Source: Jiangella anatolica
GTDB taxonomy: Bacteria > Actinomycetota > Actinomycetes > Jiangellales > Jiangellaceae
Direction of reading: 5' to 3'
NCBI RefSeq assembly: GCF_003236295.1
Contig: NZ_POTW01000057.1
Location: 1 to 43,844, forward strand
Length of the DNA: 43,844 nucleotides
The notes beneath the pieces were generated by a model that saw only the letters and a list, made by a program, of their open reading frames with translations, did no database searches and was not told the origin of the DNA. This document shows, piece after piece, positions 22,255-29,903 of this stretch (position 1 is the stretch's first letter; each line of letters begins with the position of its first letter). The position numbers were made by a program, and so were the translations under genes.

Positions 22255-23426
22255 GGCAGCTCTCCCGCGAGCGCGCCGCCGAGCCGGGCTCGCACCAGTT
22301 CGCCCTGGCCGCCGGTCGCGCCGGCCGCGTCGTACGGCGTCGCGAGGACCAGCGCCGCGGCGCCCAGCGCCCACGACGTGTCGTCCCAGGACTCGACGAC
22401 GACGGGGACGCCGCGGCGCGACGCCATCAGGTGCGAGCGCAGGCTCGGCTCGAACCCCGGCCGCCACTGCTCCCAGGCGCGGGTGCCCTCGCCGAGTACG
22501 ATCACGACCTCCGGGTCCATGACGTTGATGAGCCCGGCGACGCCGCGGCCGAACAGCTCGCCGGCCGCCGCGTAGATCGTCGCGTCGGGTGCGTCGAGGC
22601 CGGCGTCGCGGGCGGCGCGGAGCAGCCCGTCCTGCCCGACCGACGCCTCCAGGCAGCCGGTGTTGCCGCAGGAGCACTGGGGGCCGTCGGGCCGGACGGG
22701 GAAGTGGCCGAACTCGCCGGCCCCGCCGCCCGCGCCGCGGTAGACGCTCCCGTCGACGACCAGCCCGGCGCCGACGCCGCGGCCGATCGTCACGACGAGG
22801 AAGTTCCGGTGCTCGCGGCCGCGCCCGTACAGCCGCTCGGCGACGGCGAGCGCGTTGACGTCGTTCTCGACGAGGACGGGTACCGGCAGCGCGGCCCGCA
22901 GCCGGGCCCCGAGCGCGAGGCTGCGCCATCCCAGCGTCGGCGCGTCGACCGCCCCCGTCTCCTGGTCGTCGACCGCGCCGGGAACGCCGATGCCGATGCC
23001 TAAAACCGGTGCAGCGGTCTCGTCGGCTGTGTCGTTGCTGGACTCGTCGACGAGCGGCCGCAACAGGTCGACCAGCCGGTCCGGCGCGTCGGCCGCCATG
23101 GCGTCGAACGGCCACTCCCAGGACTGCCGCACCTGCCCGTCCAGCCCCACGTCGACGACGGCGACGTGGTCGGCCGCGACCTTCGCGCCCAGCGCCCGCC
23201 CGGCCGACCCGACCAGCCCCAGCAGCACGGCCGGGCGCCCGCCGCGAGACGGCCGGTGCTCGACCTCGGCGACCAGCCCGCGCGCCACCAGGTCCTTCAC
23301 GATCTGGGTGACGGTGGCCGGGCTCACCCCCAGCATCCGGGCGATGTCGGTCCTGCTCAGCGGGCCGGACGTGCCCAGCGCGGCCAGCACGGCCGAGCGG
23401 GTGAGGTCACCGCGGGGAACGGGCAT
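22251..23426 (-). CDS. ROK-family transcriptional regulator (NagC/XylR type)
   Basis: A 391-aa repressor, first gene of the sugar operon. The N-terminal winged helix (about 8-65; [20 protein letters not shown] is the recognition region) is followed by a ROK sugar-binding domain. The ROK zinc motif [10 protein letters not shown] is intact, and [16 protein letters not shown] is the conserved ligand-site segment. It should bind operator DNA and let go when the imported sugar, or a derivative, binds. A perfect palindrome 17 bases upstream of the start is the likely operator, implying autoregulation of the whole operon. ATG at 23426 has an AAGGAAG sequence upstream. Confidence 0.92.
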   Translation of the reverse strand: MPVPRGDLTRSAVLAALGTSGPLSRTDIARMLGVSPATVTQIVKDLVARGLVAEVEHRPSRGGRPAVLLGLVGSAGRALGAKVAADHVAVVDVGLDGQVRQSWEWPFDAMAADAPDRLVDLLRPLVDESSNDTADETAAPVLGIGIGVPGAVDDQETGAVDAPTLGWRSLALGARLRAALPVPVLVENDVNALAVAERLYGRGREHRNFLVVTIGRGVGAGLVVDGSVYRGAGGGAGEFGHFPVRPDGPQCSCGNTGCLEASVGQDGLLRAARDAGLDAPDATIYAAAGELFGRGVAGLINVMDPEVVIVLGEGTRAWEQWRPGFEPSLRSHLMASRRGVPVVVESWDDTSWALGAAALVLATPYDAAGATGGQGELVRARLGGALAGELP

Positions 23427-23442
23427 CCGGCACTTCCTTCAC

Positions 23443-23456
23443 GACTAAAGTTAGTC
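23443..23456. promoter_or_regulatory. Probable ROK operator
   Basis: GACTAA-AG-TTAGTC is a perfect palindrome with 6-bp arms in an AT-rich pocket 17 bases upstream of the ROK start. AT-rich palindromes of this kind are usual ROK-family operators. Its placement near the expected start of transcription would allow repression of the operon. Confidence 0.68.
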
Positions 23457-23488
23457 ATAAAGAAACACCTGCGACATCGCCGTGTCAA
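23457..23488 (-). promoter_or_regulatory. Candidate promoter of the sugar operon
   Basis: A perfect -35 hexamer, TTGACA, runs 23488 to 23483 on the minus strand. The AT-rich run around 23457-23466 is the probable -10 region; the exact hexamer is not clear-cut and the spacing would be a little long. The operator lies immediately downstream. Confidence 0.45.
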
Positions 23489-23559
23489 GTGGTCGCGGTC
23501 ACCGGCAGGATGTCCGGAGGAGCACCGAGCGCCGCTCGGCGGCAGAAGCGGAGTATCCG

Positions 23560-23961
23560 ATGAGCACGAAGACTGTGGCCGAAAAGCTGCTGATCAAGCC
23601 CGGCGCGTCCGTTTGGCTGTCGCACCCGGACCGGCGCGGGCTGCTGGACCCGCTGCCCGCCGACGTCCGGATGGTCGCCACTCCGGCGGGCGCCGGAGTG
23701 GCGGTCGTCTTCGCCGACCATGCCGCCTCGGTTCGGGAGCTGCTGTCGCGGCATCGCGATGAGGTGACGGCGTCGCCCGTCGTGTGGATCGCCTACCCGA
23801 AGGGCGGGCGTACGGACATCAACCGCGACACGCTCTGGCCGATCGTCGCCGAGTTCGGCCTGCGTCCCAACGGTCAGGTCGCCGTCGACGAGGTGTGGTC
23901 GGCGCTGCGCTTCCGCGCGTCGAAGCCTGGCGAGCCGCCGTTCACCGGCGGCGCCACCTAG
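23560..23961 (+). CDS. DUF3052-like protein
   Basis: A 133-aa soluble protein. The KLLIKPGASVWLSHPDR start, a central VVWIAYPKGGRTDINRDTLWPI and the ending VDEVWSALRFR are shared by a widespread family of small bacterial proteins that I know under DUF3052 or similar labels. Their function is unknown. ATG at 23560 is supported by GGAG six bases upstream. The gene is divergent from the ROK operon and convergent with the DEAD-box helicase, with only 13 bases between the two stops. No partner gene suggests a role. Confidence 0.75.
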   Translation: MSTKTVAEKLLIKPGASVWLSHPDRRGLLDPLPADVRMVATPAGAGVAVVFADHAASVRELLSRHRDEVTASPVVWIAYPKGGRTDINRDTLWPIVAEFGLRPNGQVAVDEVWSALRFRASKPGEPPFTGGAT

Positions 23962-23974
23962 CCGGTCGGACCGG

Positions 23975-25654
23975 TCAGCGCCGCCGCAGCGACGCGGAGA
24001 AGGAGCCGGCGGTCGTGGAGCTCGACCGCTGGCCGCCGGACCCACCGGCCCGCCCCGTTCCGCCGTTCCGGCCGGAGCCGCCCGAACGCCCGGAGCCGCC
24101 CGAGCGCCCGGACCCGCCGGCCGTGCGGCCGTTCGCCCGGTCGGTCGCCCGGTCGGTCGAGCCGCCGTTCGCCCGGCCGCCGCGGCCCGAGCCGGCGGTC
24201 TTCGTGCCGGTCGTCTCGCCGGAACGGCCGGCCGAACCGCCGCGCCCGCGCCCGCGGCGGCGCCCGCCGGCCGGACGGTCGCCGTCATCGGCGCCGCTCC
24301 GACGCGACGGCGTCGTCGCCGACGTGGGCGGCGGCGGGGTGACGAAGGGCGCCTTCGGGCCGGTGAGCGCCTCGATGGCGGGATGACCGGCCGTCACCCG
24401 CGTGATGGTCGGCGTGATGCCGGCCTGCCGGGCCAGGGTCCGCACGTCGGCGGTCTGGTCCGGGGTCATGACGGTGACGACGACGCCCTCGGCGCCGGCC
24501 CGGGCCGTACGGCCGGAGCGGTGCAGGTACGCCTTGTGCTCGGCGGGCGGGTCCACGTGGACGACCAGGTTGATGTCGTCGACGTGGATGCCGCGCGCGG
24601 CGATGTCGGTGGCCACGAGGACGCGAGCCGTGCCGGCCGAGAAGGCGGTGAGGTTGCGCTCGCGGGCCCGCTGGCTGAGGTTGCCGTGCAGGTCGACGGC
24701 CGGGATACCGGCGGCCGTGAGCGTCTTCGCCAGCTTCTTCGCGCCGTGCTTGGTCCGGGCGAACAACAGTGTGCGGCCGAGACCGGCCGCCAGCTCGTGC
24801 ACGACCTGGCCCTTGCCGGCCGCCTCGACCGCCATGACGTGGTGCGTCATGGCCGAGACCGGCGCCACGGCGGGCGCGGTCGAGTGCATGACCGGGTTGG
24901 TCAGGTACCGGCGGACCAGCAGGTCGATGCCGTTGTCGAGCGTGGCCGAGAACAGCAGCCGCTGGCCGCCGCGCGGCGTCGCGTCGAGCAGGCGACGTAC
25001 CGCGGGCAGGAACCCGAGGTCGGCCATGTGGTCGGCCTCGTCGAGCACGGTGACCTCGACGGAGCCGAGGTCGCACTGGCCCTGCGCGATCAGGTCCTCG
25101 AGCCGGCCGGGGCAGGCGATGAGGACGTCGACGCCGGCGGACAGCGCCCGCACCTGCGGCCGCTGCCCCACGCCGCCGAACACGGTCGTGACGGTGAGCC
25201 CGACGGCGTCGGCGAGCGGCCGCACGGTGGCGGCGACCTGGTTGGCCAGCTCGCGGGTCGGTACGAGGATGAGTGCGCGCGGGCGACCGGACCGCCGCGG
25301 CGTCCGCGAGGCGAGCAGGCGGGCGACCGTCGGGATGGCGAACGCGATGGTCTTGCCGGAGCCGGTCTGCCCGCGGCCGAGCACGTCGCGCCCGGCAAGG
25401 GTGTCGGGGAGGGTTGCGGCCTGGATCGGGAACGGCGTCACGATGCCCTCGGCGGCCAGAGCGGCGACGATCGGGGCGGGGACGCCGAGCTCGGCGAGCG
25501 AGCGGTCGTCGGGGGCGGCGGTGGTGTGCACCGTCGCGAGCATGGTGTCCGGCGCGACGGCCGGATGGGTCGCCGTTGCCGGAACCGGCCGGCGGCGGTT
25601 GCGCGAGCGACGGCGCGCGCTGTCGGCGGGCGACCTGCGGGTGTCTGTGGGCAC
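23975..25654 (-). CDS. DEAD-box ATP-dependent RNA helicase
   Basis: A 559-aa helicase that unwinds or remodels RNA duplexes. Q-motif region (FPIQAATLP), Walker A GQTGSGKT, PTRELA, Walker B DEAD, SAT in LFSATL, then ATDIAARGIHV and HRSGRTARAG are all present. The N-terminal 40 residues are basic, and the C-terminal 120 residues are disordered, RGG-like (repeats of GGSGR), a usual RNA-binding tail. GTG at 25654 is chosen because GGAAGGA stands five bases upstream. An in-frame start at 25711 would add 19 residues. A leader of over 100 bases with a stable hairpin precedes it, and many such genes are induced by cold through their leaders. Confidence 0.92.
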   Translation of the reverse strand: MPTDTRRSPADSARRRSRNRRRPVPATATHPAVAPDTMLATVHTTAAPDDRSLAELGVPAPIVAALAAEGIVTPFPIQAATLPDTLAGRDVLGRGQTGSGKTIAFAIPTVARLLASRTPRRSGRPRALILVPTRELANQVAATVRPLADAVGLTVTTVFGGVGQRPQVRALSAGVDVLIACPGRLEDLIAQGQCDLGSVEVTVLDEADHMADLGFLPAVRRLLDATPRGGQRLLFSATLDNGIDLLVRRYLTNPVMHSTAPAVAPVSAMTHHVMAVEAAGKGQVVHELAAGLGRTLLFARTKHGAKKLAKTLTAAGIPAVDLHGNLSQRARERNLTAFSAGTARVLVATDIAARGIHVDDINLVVHVDPPAEHKAYLHRSGRTARAGAEGVVVTVMTPDQTADVRTLARQAGITPTITRVTAGHPAIEALTGPKAPFVTPPPPTSATTPSRRSGADDGDRPAGGRRRGRGRGGSAGRSGETTGTKTAGSGRGGRANGGSTDRATDRANGRTAGGSGRSGGSGRSGGSGRNGGTGRAGGSGGQRSSSTTAGSFSASLRRR

Positions 25655-25757
25655 GAACGTCCTTCCGAGGACGTGGAGGGAGTGGCCGGTCACGATTGGA
25701 CGCCCGCTCATCTGGAAGGGGAACCTGCGCCCGTAGCGGCGCCTCGCACTCGACCTC

Positions 25758-25777
25758 GGGGCGTGTGCGCACGCCCC
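25758..25777 (-). promoter_or_regulatory. Hairpin in the helicase leader
   Basis: GGGGCGTG and CACGCCCC form a perfect 8-bp stem around a 4-base loop, about 100 bases before the helicase GTG. The interval 25655-25846 otherwise holds the divergent cupin's upstream region and no other clear gene. It may be a structured 5-prime leader or a factor-independent attenuator; no match to a known riboswitch was recognised. Confidence 0.45.
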
Positions 25778-25846
25778 AGCGGTGCCTAGTCTGCCTTATC
25801 GGGCGCGCGGTACCAACTGGATACTCACCGAGACCGGAGGAACGAC

Positions 25847-26344
25847 ATGAGCTTCCCGCCCTATCCGCCCACCCGCTACGACGGCGAGACCGGCGAGGTC
25901 GACGTCCAACTGCGGCGGGCCGACACGCCGCCGGAGGTGACCTACTCCTCCGGCGTGACCGTCGACTACCTGGCGACGGGCGCCTCCACCGGCGGCGACT
26001 TCGGGCTCTACCGCTGGACCTTCGGCCCGGGCGAGTCCGGCCCCGGCCCGCACTTCCATCGCACCATCACCGAGTCGTTCTACGTGCTCACCGGTGCGGT
26101 CAGCCTCTACAACGGGACGACCTGGATCGAAGCCGGAGTCGGCGACTTCCTGCACGTCCCACCGGGCGGCGTGCACGGGTTCAAAAACATCCTGGGCGAG
26201 CCCGCGTCGATGCTGCTGATGTTCACGCCGGGGGCGCCGCGGGAGGACTACTTCGAGACGCTGGCGGCGGTGTCGAAGGGGCTGGAACTGAGCGACGAGG
26301 AGCGCGCGGAGTTCTATCTCCGGCACGACAACCATTGGGTCTGA
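25847..26344 (+). CDS. Cupin-domain protein
   Basis: A 165-aa single-domain cupin. Cupin motif 1 reads GPHFHRTITESFYVLTG (two His and the Glu of the usual metal site) and motif 2 DFLHVPPGGVHGF (the last His), so it should bind a divalent metal. Small stand-alone cupins include dioxygenases, isomerases and sensory proteins; no substrate can be assigned. ATG at 25847 has CCGGAGG eight bases upstream. It is divergent from the helicase and is followed by a long inverted repeat. Confidence 0.88.
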   Translation: MSFPPYPPTRYDGETGEVDVQLRRADTPPEVTYSSGVTVDYLATGASTGGDFGLYRWTFGPGESGPGPHFHRTITESFYVLTGAVSLYNGTTWIEAGVGDFLHVPPGGVHGFKNILGEPASMLLMFTPGAPREDYFETLAAVSKGLELSDEERAEFYLRHDNHWV

Positions 26345-26369
26345 GTTCGCCGCTTGGCGACAGTGGCTG

Positions 26370-26508
26370 GGCCCCCTGCTGTTTCGATTGTCGGGGGCGC
26401 GGTGACGCGCCTCAAGTCCAAGCGCGGTGGGGTGCTGTGGGTGGGTGGTTGGGGCGCTTGGACTTGACCCGCGTCACCGCGTCCCCGCTTCAACAGCATC
26501 AGGGGGCC
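26370..26508. repeat. 139-bp long inverted repeat with G-quadruplex loop
   Basis: Arms at 26370-26425 and 26454-26508 pair over about 55 bases: a 9-bp outer stem (GGCCCCCTG), an irregular section, a 12-bp stem (CGCGGTGACGCG) and a 14-bp inner stem (TCAAGTCCAAGCGC). The 28-base loop is G-rich. The element lies between convergent genes and may end transcription of both. It looks like a miniature mobile or REP-type element, but no flanking target duplication was identified. Confidence 0.82.
26429..26454 (+). other. G-quadruplex motif in the hairpin loop
   Basis: Four G-runs, GGGG, GGG, GGG and GGGG, are separated by 6, 1 and 5 bases, meeting the usual G3+N1-7 rule. The motif occupies the apex of the long inverted repeat, on the plus strand. 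From 26509 to 26632 there is only a GC-rich segment with small hairpins (for example CACGG/CCGTG near 26587-26602). Confidence 0.7.
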
Positions 26509-26632
26509 GCCCGGAAAATGGCCCCGGCTCAAAGGCCCGCTGGCTGTTTGCGGCCCGCTGGCCTCTCGCCGCTCGCTGTGGTGGGCCACGGGCTCCGCCG
26601 TGTTTCTGGCCCGCCGGCCTCCTCTGGTGCTG

Positions 26633-27712
26633 CTAGGTCCGGTACTGGGCGGTGAGCGGACACTGGAACGGATCCCGCGCCCGCAGCCCCACGTCGTTCA
26701 GGTACTGCACGACGATCCGGTAGGACCCCAGCAGTGACGTCTCGGTGTAGGCCACCCCATGGCGTTCGCAGAACTCGCGCACGATCGGCTGGGCGCGGCG
26801 CAGGCTGGGGCGCGGCATGCTCGGGAACAGGTGGTGCTCGACCTGGTAGTTGAGGCCGCCCATGGCGAGGTCGGTGACCGGGCCGCCCTTGATGTTGCGG
26901 GACATGAGCACCTGGCGACGCAGGAAGTCGATCTTCATCGACGCCGGGACGATCGGCATGCCCTTGTGGTTGGGGGCGAACGCGCCGCCGAGGAGCACGC
27001 CGAACAGGCCCATCTGGACGCAGAAGAACGCGATGGCCTTCCCCGGCGGCAGGACGATGAACAGCGCGGCCAGGTAGCCGCCGAGGCGGACGGTGACGAA
27101 GAGGATCTCGACCCAGCGGTGCTCCAGGCGCTCCCGCCGGGCGATGTTCTGGATGCTGTGCGCGTGCAGCGCGATGCCTTCCAGCAGGAGCAGCGGGAAG
27201 AAGAACCAGCCCTGCCGGGCCGCGAACCAGCGCCCGACCGGGCCGCGCTGGTGCAGCGCCGCCGGCGAGAACGCGAGGACGCCCGGCGCGATGTCGGGGT
27301 CGGAGCCCTCCTTGTTCGGGTTGAGGTGGTGGCGGGTGTGCTTGCGCATCCACCAGCTGTAGCTCAGCCCGGTGAACAAGCCCGAGATGACGCGTCCGGT
27401 CCACTCGTTCCAGCGGTGCGACGCGAAGATCTGGCGGTGCGAGCCCTCGTGGCCGATGAAGCCGAACTGGGCCAGGACGACGGCGAGCGCGGCGGCCAGC
27501 AGCAGCTGGTACCAGGAGTCGCCGAGCATGGCGAAGCCGATCCAGATGGCGGCGAACGCGGCGACTGTGCCGAGCATGAGCGTCCAGTAGTACGCGTACC
27601 GGCGCTTGAGCAGGCCAGCCGCCTGAATGATCTTCGAGAGCTCGGCATACGCGCTGACGTGCCGTTCTCGGGGCGACGCGAGCGCAGGCGAACTCTCCAT
27701 GGCCGTGGTCAT
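26633..27712 (-). CDS. Membrane fatty acid desaturase (QVEHH type)
   Basis: A 359-aa di-iron membrane desaturase that introduces a double bond into an acyl-lipid or acyl-CoA. The three His boxes are H88EGSH92, HTRHH (125-129) and QVEHH (290-294); the Gln in the third box is typical of front-end-like desaturases. Four hydrophobic stretches in two pairs are visible and there is no cytochrome b5 domain, so a ferredoxin is the likely electron donor. ATG at 27712 is used (a TTG precedes it). A palindrome about 45 bases upstream may be the operator of a lipid-responsive repressor. Regioselectivity cannot be read from the sequence. Confidence 0.9.
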   Translation of the reverse strand: MTTAMESSPALASPRERHVSAYAELSKIIQAAGLLKRRYAYYWTLMLGTVAAFAAIWIGFAMLGDSWYQLLLAAALAVVLAQFGFIGHEGSHRQIFASHRWNEWTGRVISGLFTGLSYSWWMRKHTRHHLNPNKEGSDPDIAPGVLAFSPAALHQRGPVGRWFAARQGWFFFPLLLLEGIALHAHSIQNIARRERLEHRWVEILFVTVRLGGYLAALFIVLPPGKAIAFFCVQMGLFGVLLGGAFAPNHKGMPIVPASMKIDFLRRQVLMSRNIKGGPVTDLAMGGLNYQVEHHLFPSMPRPSLRRAQPIVREFCERHGVAYTETSLLGSYRIVVQYLNDVGLRARDPFQCPLTAQYRT

Positions 27713-27756
27713 CAAAGGGGCACCCTTCTGGTGATCGCGGCCGCTCTCGGCCGAGG

Positions 27757-27772
27757 CGTCACAACTGTGACG
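27757..27772. promoter_or_regulatory. Perfect palindrome upstream of the desaturase
   Basis: CGTCACA-AC-TGTGACG has perfect 7-bp arms and is centred about 52 bases before the desaturase ATG. The half-sites are in the opposite order to a CRP/GlxR site, so a TetR- or GntR-type regulator is more likely. The rest of 27713-27885 holds no recognisable gene. Confidence 0.6.
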
Positions 27773-27885
27773 TCGTTGCTGCGAGAACGGCTCCGTCGGG
27801 ATGGAGGTTCCGGCCGCTGCTCCGAAATGTACCCGCTGCCATCAGCCGGAAACGACTCAAGGTGTGCCCATCGGGCACGACCGGC

Positions 27886-29091
27886 TCAGGGCGCCGCGGG
27901 GAACGACAGGGTGACGGTGGCGCCCTCACCTGGACGGCCGTCGATCGTCAGCGTGCCGTCGTGGGCATGCACGATCTCGTCGACGAGGGCCAGACCCAGG
28001 CCCAGCCGGGGATGGCCGTTGCCGTTGCCGCCGGGACCGCGGCGGAACCGCTGGGTCAGCTCGGCCGCCAGCTCGGGATCGAGGCCGTCACCGTTGTCGA
28101 TGACGCTGATGCGGACGGTGCCGTCGGACCCGGACAACCCGAGGGTGATGGTGCCGCCGCGGGCGACGTGGTCCATCGCGTTGTCGACGAGGGCGGCGAC
28201 GGCGCGGCGGAGAGCACTGGGGACGCCGGCGACGACGTGCGACTCGGTGGGGTCGCTGTCGACGACGAGGTCGACGCCGGCGTGACCGGCCGTCGCCGAG
28301 AACGAGTCCTTGACCTGGGTGGCGACCCGGGCGAGGTCGACCCGCTGCCGCGCCTCGGGCCGGAACTGCAGCTCCGCCGACAGCAGCATGTCGTTGACGA
28401 TGTCGTTGAGCACGCGGGCGTCGTCGACCAGCTGGTCGATCTCCTGCCGCTGGTCGTCGTCGGCGGTGGGGCGACGTTGCAGCAGCTGGGCGCGGGTGTG
28501 GAGGATCGCCAGCGGGGTGCGCAGCTCGTGACTGGCGTCGGCGACGAACCGGCGCTGCGAGGTGAGCGCGTCGCCGAGCGGGCGGACGGCGCGCCGCGCC
28601 ACCAGCCAGCCCAGCCCGGCCGCCGCCAGCACGCCGGCCACGCCGGTGAGGATCGACAGCCGGGCCAGCCGCTCGGTCTCCTCCTCCTGCTCGGTGAAGT
28701 TGGTGCCGGCCACGACGCGTCTGCCGTCGACCTGGGCGACGTACATGAGGAATGGGGCGTCGCACAGTTCGACCCGGCTGGCGCCGCTGGGCAGGCCGTC
28801 GGCGACGGCCTCGGCGTCGGCCAGCGAGCAGCCGGGCGGCCGTCCGTCGACGGCCATCAGTGTGCCGCCGGGCGCCCGCTCGCCGTAGGTGGCGGCGTCG
28901 GCGACCTTGCCCTCCAGCTTGTGCTCGGTCGCCTCCAGCCGTTCCTGCCGGCTGAGCGAGTAGACCAGCGCGATGACGACACCGATGACGATCGCGACGG
29001 CGACGGCGGTCTGCGCGGCGACGACGATCGACGCCCGGCGCAGCAGCCGGCGGTCGGCGGGCGCGGACGGTTCCGTTCGGCGGCGGCTCAC
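27886..29091 (-). CDS. Two-component sensor histidine kinase
   Basis: A 401-aa membrane kinase. TM1 is about residues 20-44, followed by an extracellular region of about 100 residues with two Cys (PPGCSL and VELCDAP), TM2 (LTGVAGVLAAAGLGWLVA) and a short linker. The phosphorylated His is His188 in ADASHELRTPLA, and the ATPase part shows the N box (ALVDNAMDHV), the G1 box (VIDNGDGLD) and the GLGLALV G2 box. GTG at 29091 overlaps the stop of the response regulator (GTGA), its cognate partner. The stimulus is unknown; the extracellular Cys pair could form a disulfide. Confidence 0.92.
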   Translation of the reverse strand: MSRRRTEPSAPADRRLLRRASIVVAAQTAVAVAIVIGVVIALVYSLSRQERLEATEHKLEGKVADAATYGERAPGGTLMAVDGRPPGCSLADAEAVADGLPSGASRVELCDAPFLMYVAQVDGRRVVAGTNFTEQEEETERLARLSILTGVAGVLAAAGLGWLVARRAVRPLGDALTSQRRFVADASHELRTPLAILHTRAQLLQRRPTADDDQRQEIDQLVDDARVLNDIVNDMLLSAELQFRPEARQRVDLARVATQVKDSFSATAGHAGVDLVVDSDPTESHVVAGVPSALRRAVAALVDNAMDHVARGGTITLGLSGSDGTVRISVIDNGDGLDPELAAELTQRFRRGPGGNGNGHPRLGLGLALVDEIVHAHDGTLTIDGRPGEGATVTLSFPAAP

Positions 29092-29759
29092 GCGGACCCC
29101 ATCCGATAGCCGAGGCCGTGGATGGTGCGGATCACGTCCCGGCCGAGTTTCCGCCGCAGATAGTAGACGTAGGTGTCGACGGCGCCGGGGCTGTCCGCGT
29201 CCTGGAAGACCTGCCGGCGCAGCTCGTCGCGGGTGAAGACCTGCGACGGGTGCGCGGCGAACAGCTGCAGCAGCTCGTTCTCGCGCCCGGACAGCTCGAT
29301 CGGCGCGGCGCCGCCGCCGAGCACCCGCCGCGCGGCGACGTCGAGATACCGCTCGCCCAGGTCGAGCCGGGCCGACGTGTCGGTGTGCCGGCGCAGCAGC
29401 GCCCGCAGCCGGGCCAGCAGCTCGTCGATCTCGAACGGCTTGACGACGTAGTCCTCGGCGCCGGCGTCCAGGCCCTCGACGCGGTCCTCGGTGGTGCCGC
29501 GCGCGGTCAGCACCAGGATCGGCGTCGCGACGCCGCGGGCGCGCAACCGGCGGACCAGGTCGACGCCCTCGATGGCGGGCAGCCCGCGGTCGATGACCAT
29601 GACGGCGTACGTGCGCGTCAGCGCGTGGTGCAGGCCGGACTGGCCGTCGCGGGCGACGTCGACCGCGTAGCCCTCGCCGGTGAACAGCCGGTCCAGCAGC
29701 GCCGCGAGCTTCGCGTCGTCCTCGACCAGCAACAGCGCCCGGTCCTGGTCGCCTGTCAT
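29088..29759 (-). CDS. OmpR/PhoB-family response regulator
   Basis: A 223-aa regulator with a receiver domain (1-118) and a winged-helix DNA-binding domain (about 130-220). The receiver residues are in place: acidic pocket in VEDD, phosphoacceptor Asp57 (VMVIDRGLP), Thr85 and Lys107 (VVKPFE). GAVDTYVYYLRRKLG is the recognition helix region and HGLGYRM the C-terminal hairpin. First gene of the two-gene operon with its kinase. Direct repeats just upstream suggest autoregulation. ATG at 29759 fits the family start. Confidence 0.93.
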   Translation of the reverse strand: MTGDQDRALLLVEDDAKLAALLDRLFTGEGYAVDVARDGQSGLHHALTRTYAVMVIDRGLPAIEGVDLVRRLRARGVATPILVLTARGTTEDRVEGLDAGAEDYVVKPFEIDELLARLRALLRRHTDTSARLDLGERYLDVAARRVLGGGAAPIELSGRENELLQLFAAHPSQVFTRDELRRQVFQDADSPGAVDTYVYYLRRKLGRDVIRTIHGLGYRMGSA

Positions 29760-29781
29760 GACCTCGATGGTCGCACGGGTG

Positions 29782-29799
29782 CTCTGAGGTTCCTCTGAG
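29782..29799. promoter_or_regulatory. Direct repeats, probable response-regulator site
   Basis: CTCTGAG occurs at 29782-29788 and 29793-29799, exactly 11 bases apart (CTCAGAG read towards the regulator). OmpR-family dimers bind such head-to-tail repeats. They lie 22 bases upstream of the regulator start and could also affect the divergent acetyltransferase gene. Confidence 0.62.
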
Positions 29800-29903
29800 A
29801 TCGGCGCCGAACGATGGAATCCGGAAAGACCCCACCTGGCGACAACTCAGCCGCCGGGTGGCGCGTCTATCACGACAAGGGGCCGGTCGCAGAGAGGCTG
29901 ATG

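Noticed and set aside
26314-26589. A 91-codon minus-strand open frame inside the long inverted repeat
   Set aside because: It is produced by the repeat itself, with no ribosome binding site, no recognisable domain and low-complexity composition; the inverted-repeat structure explains the sequence better.
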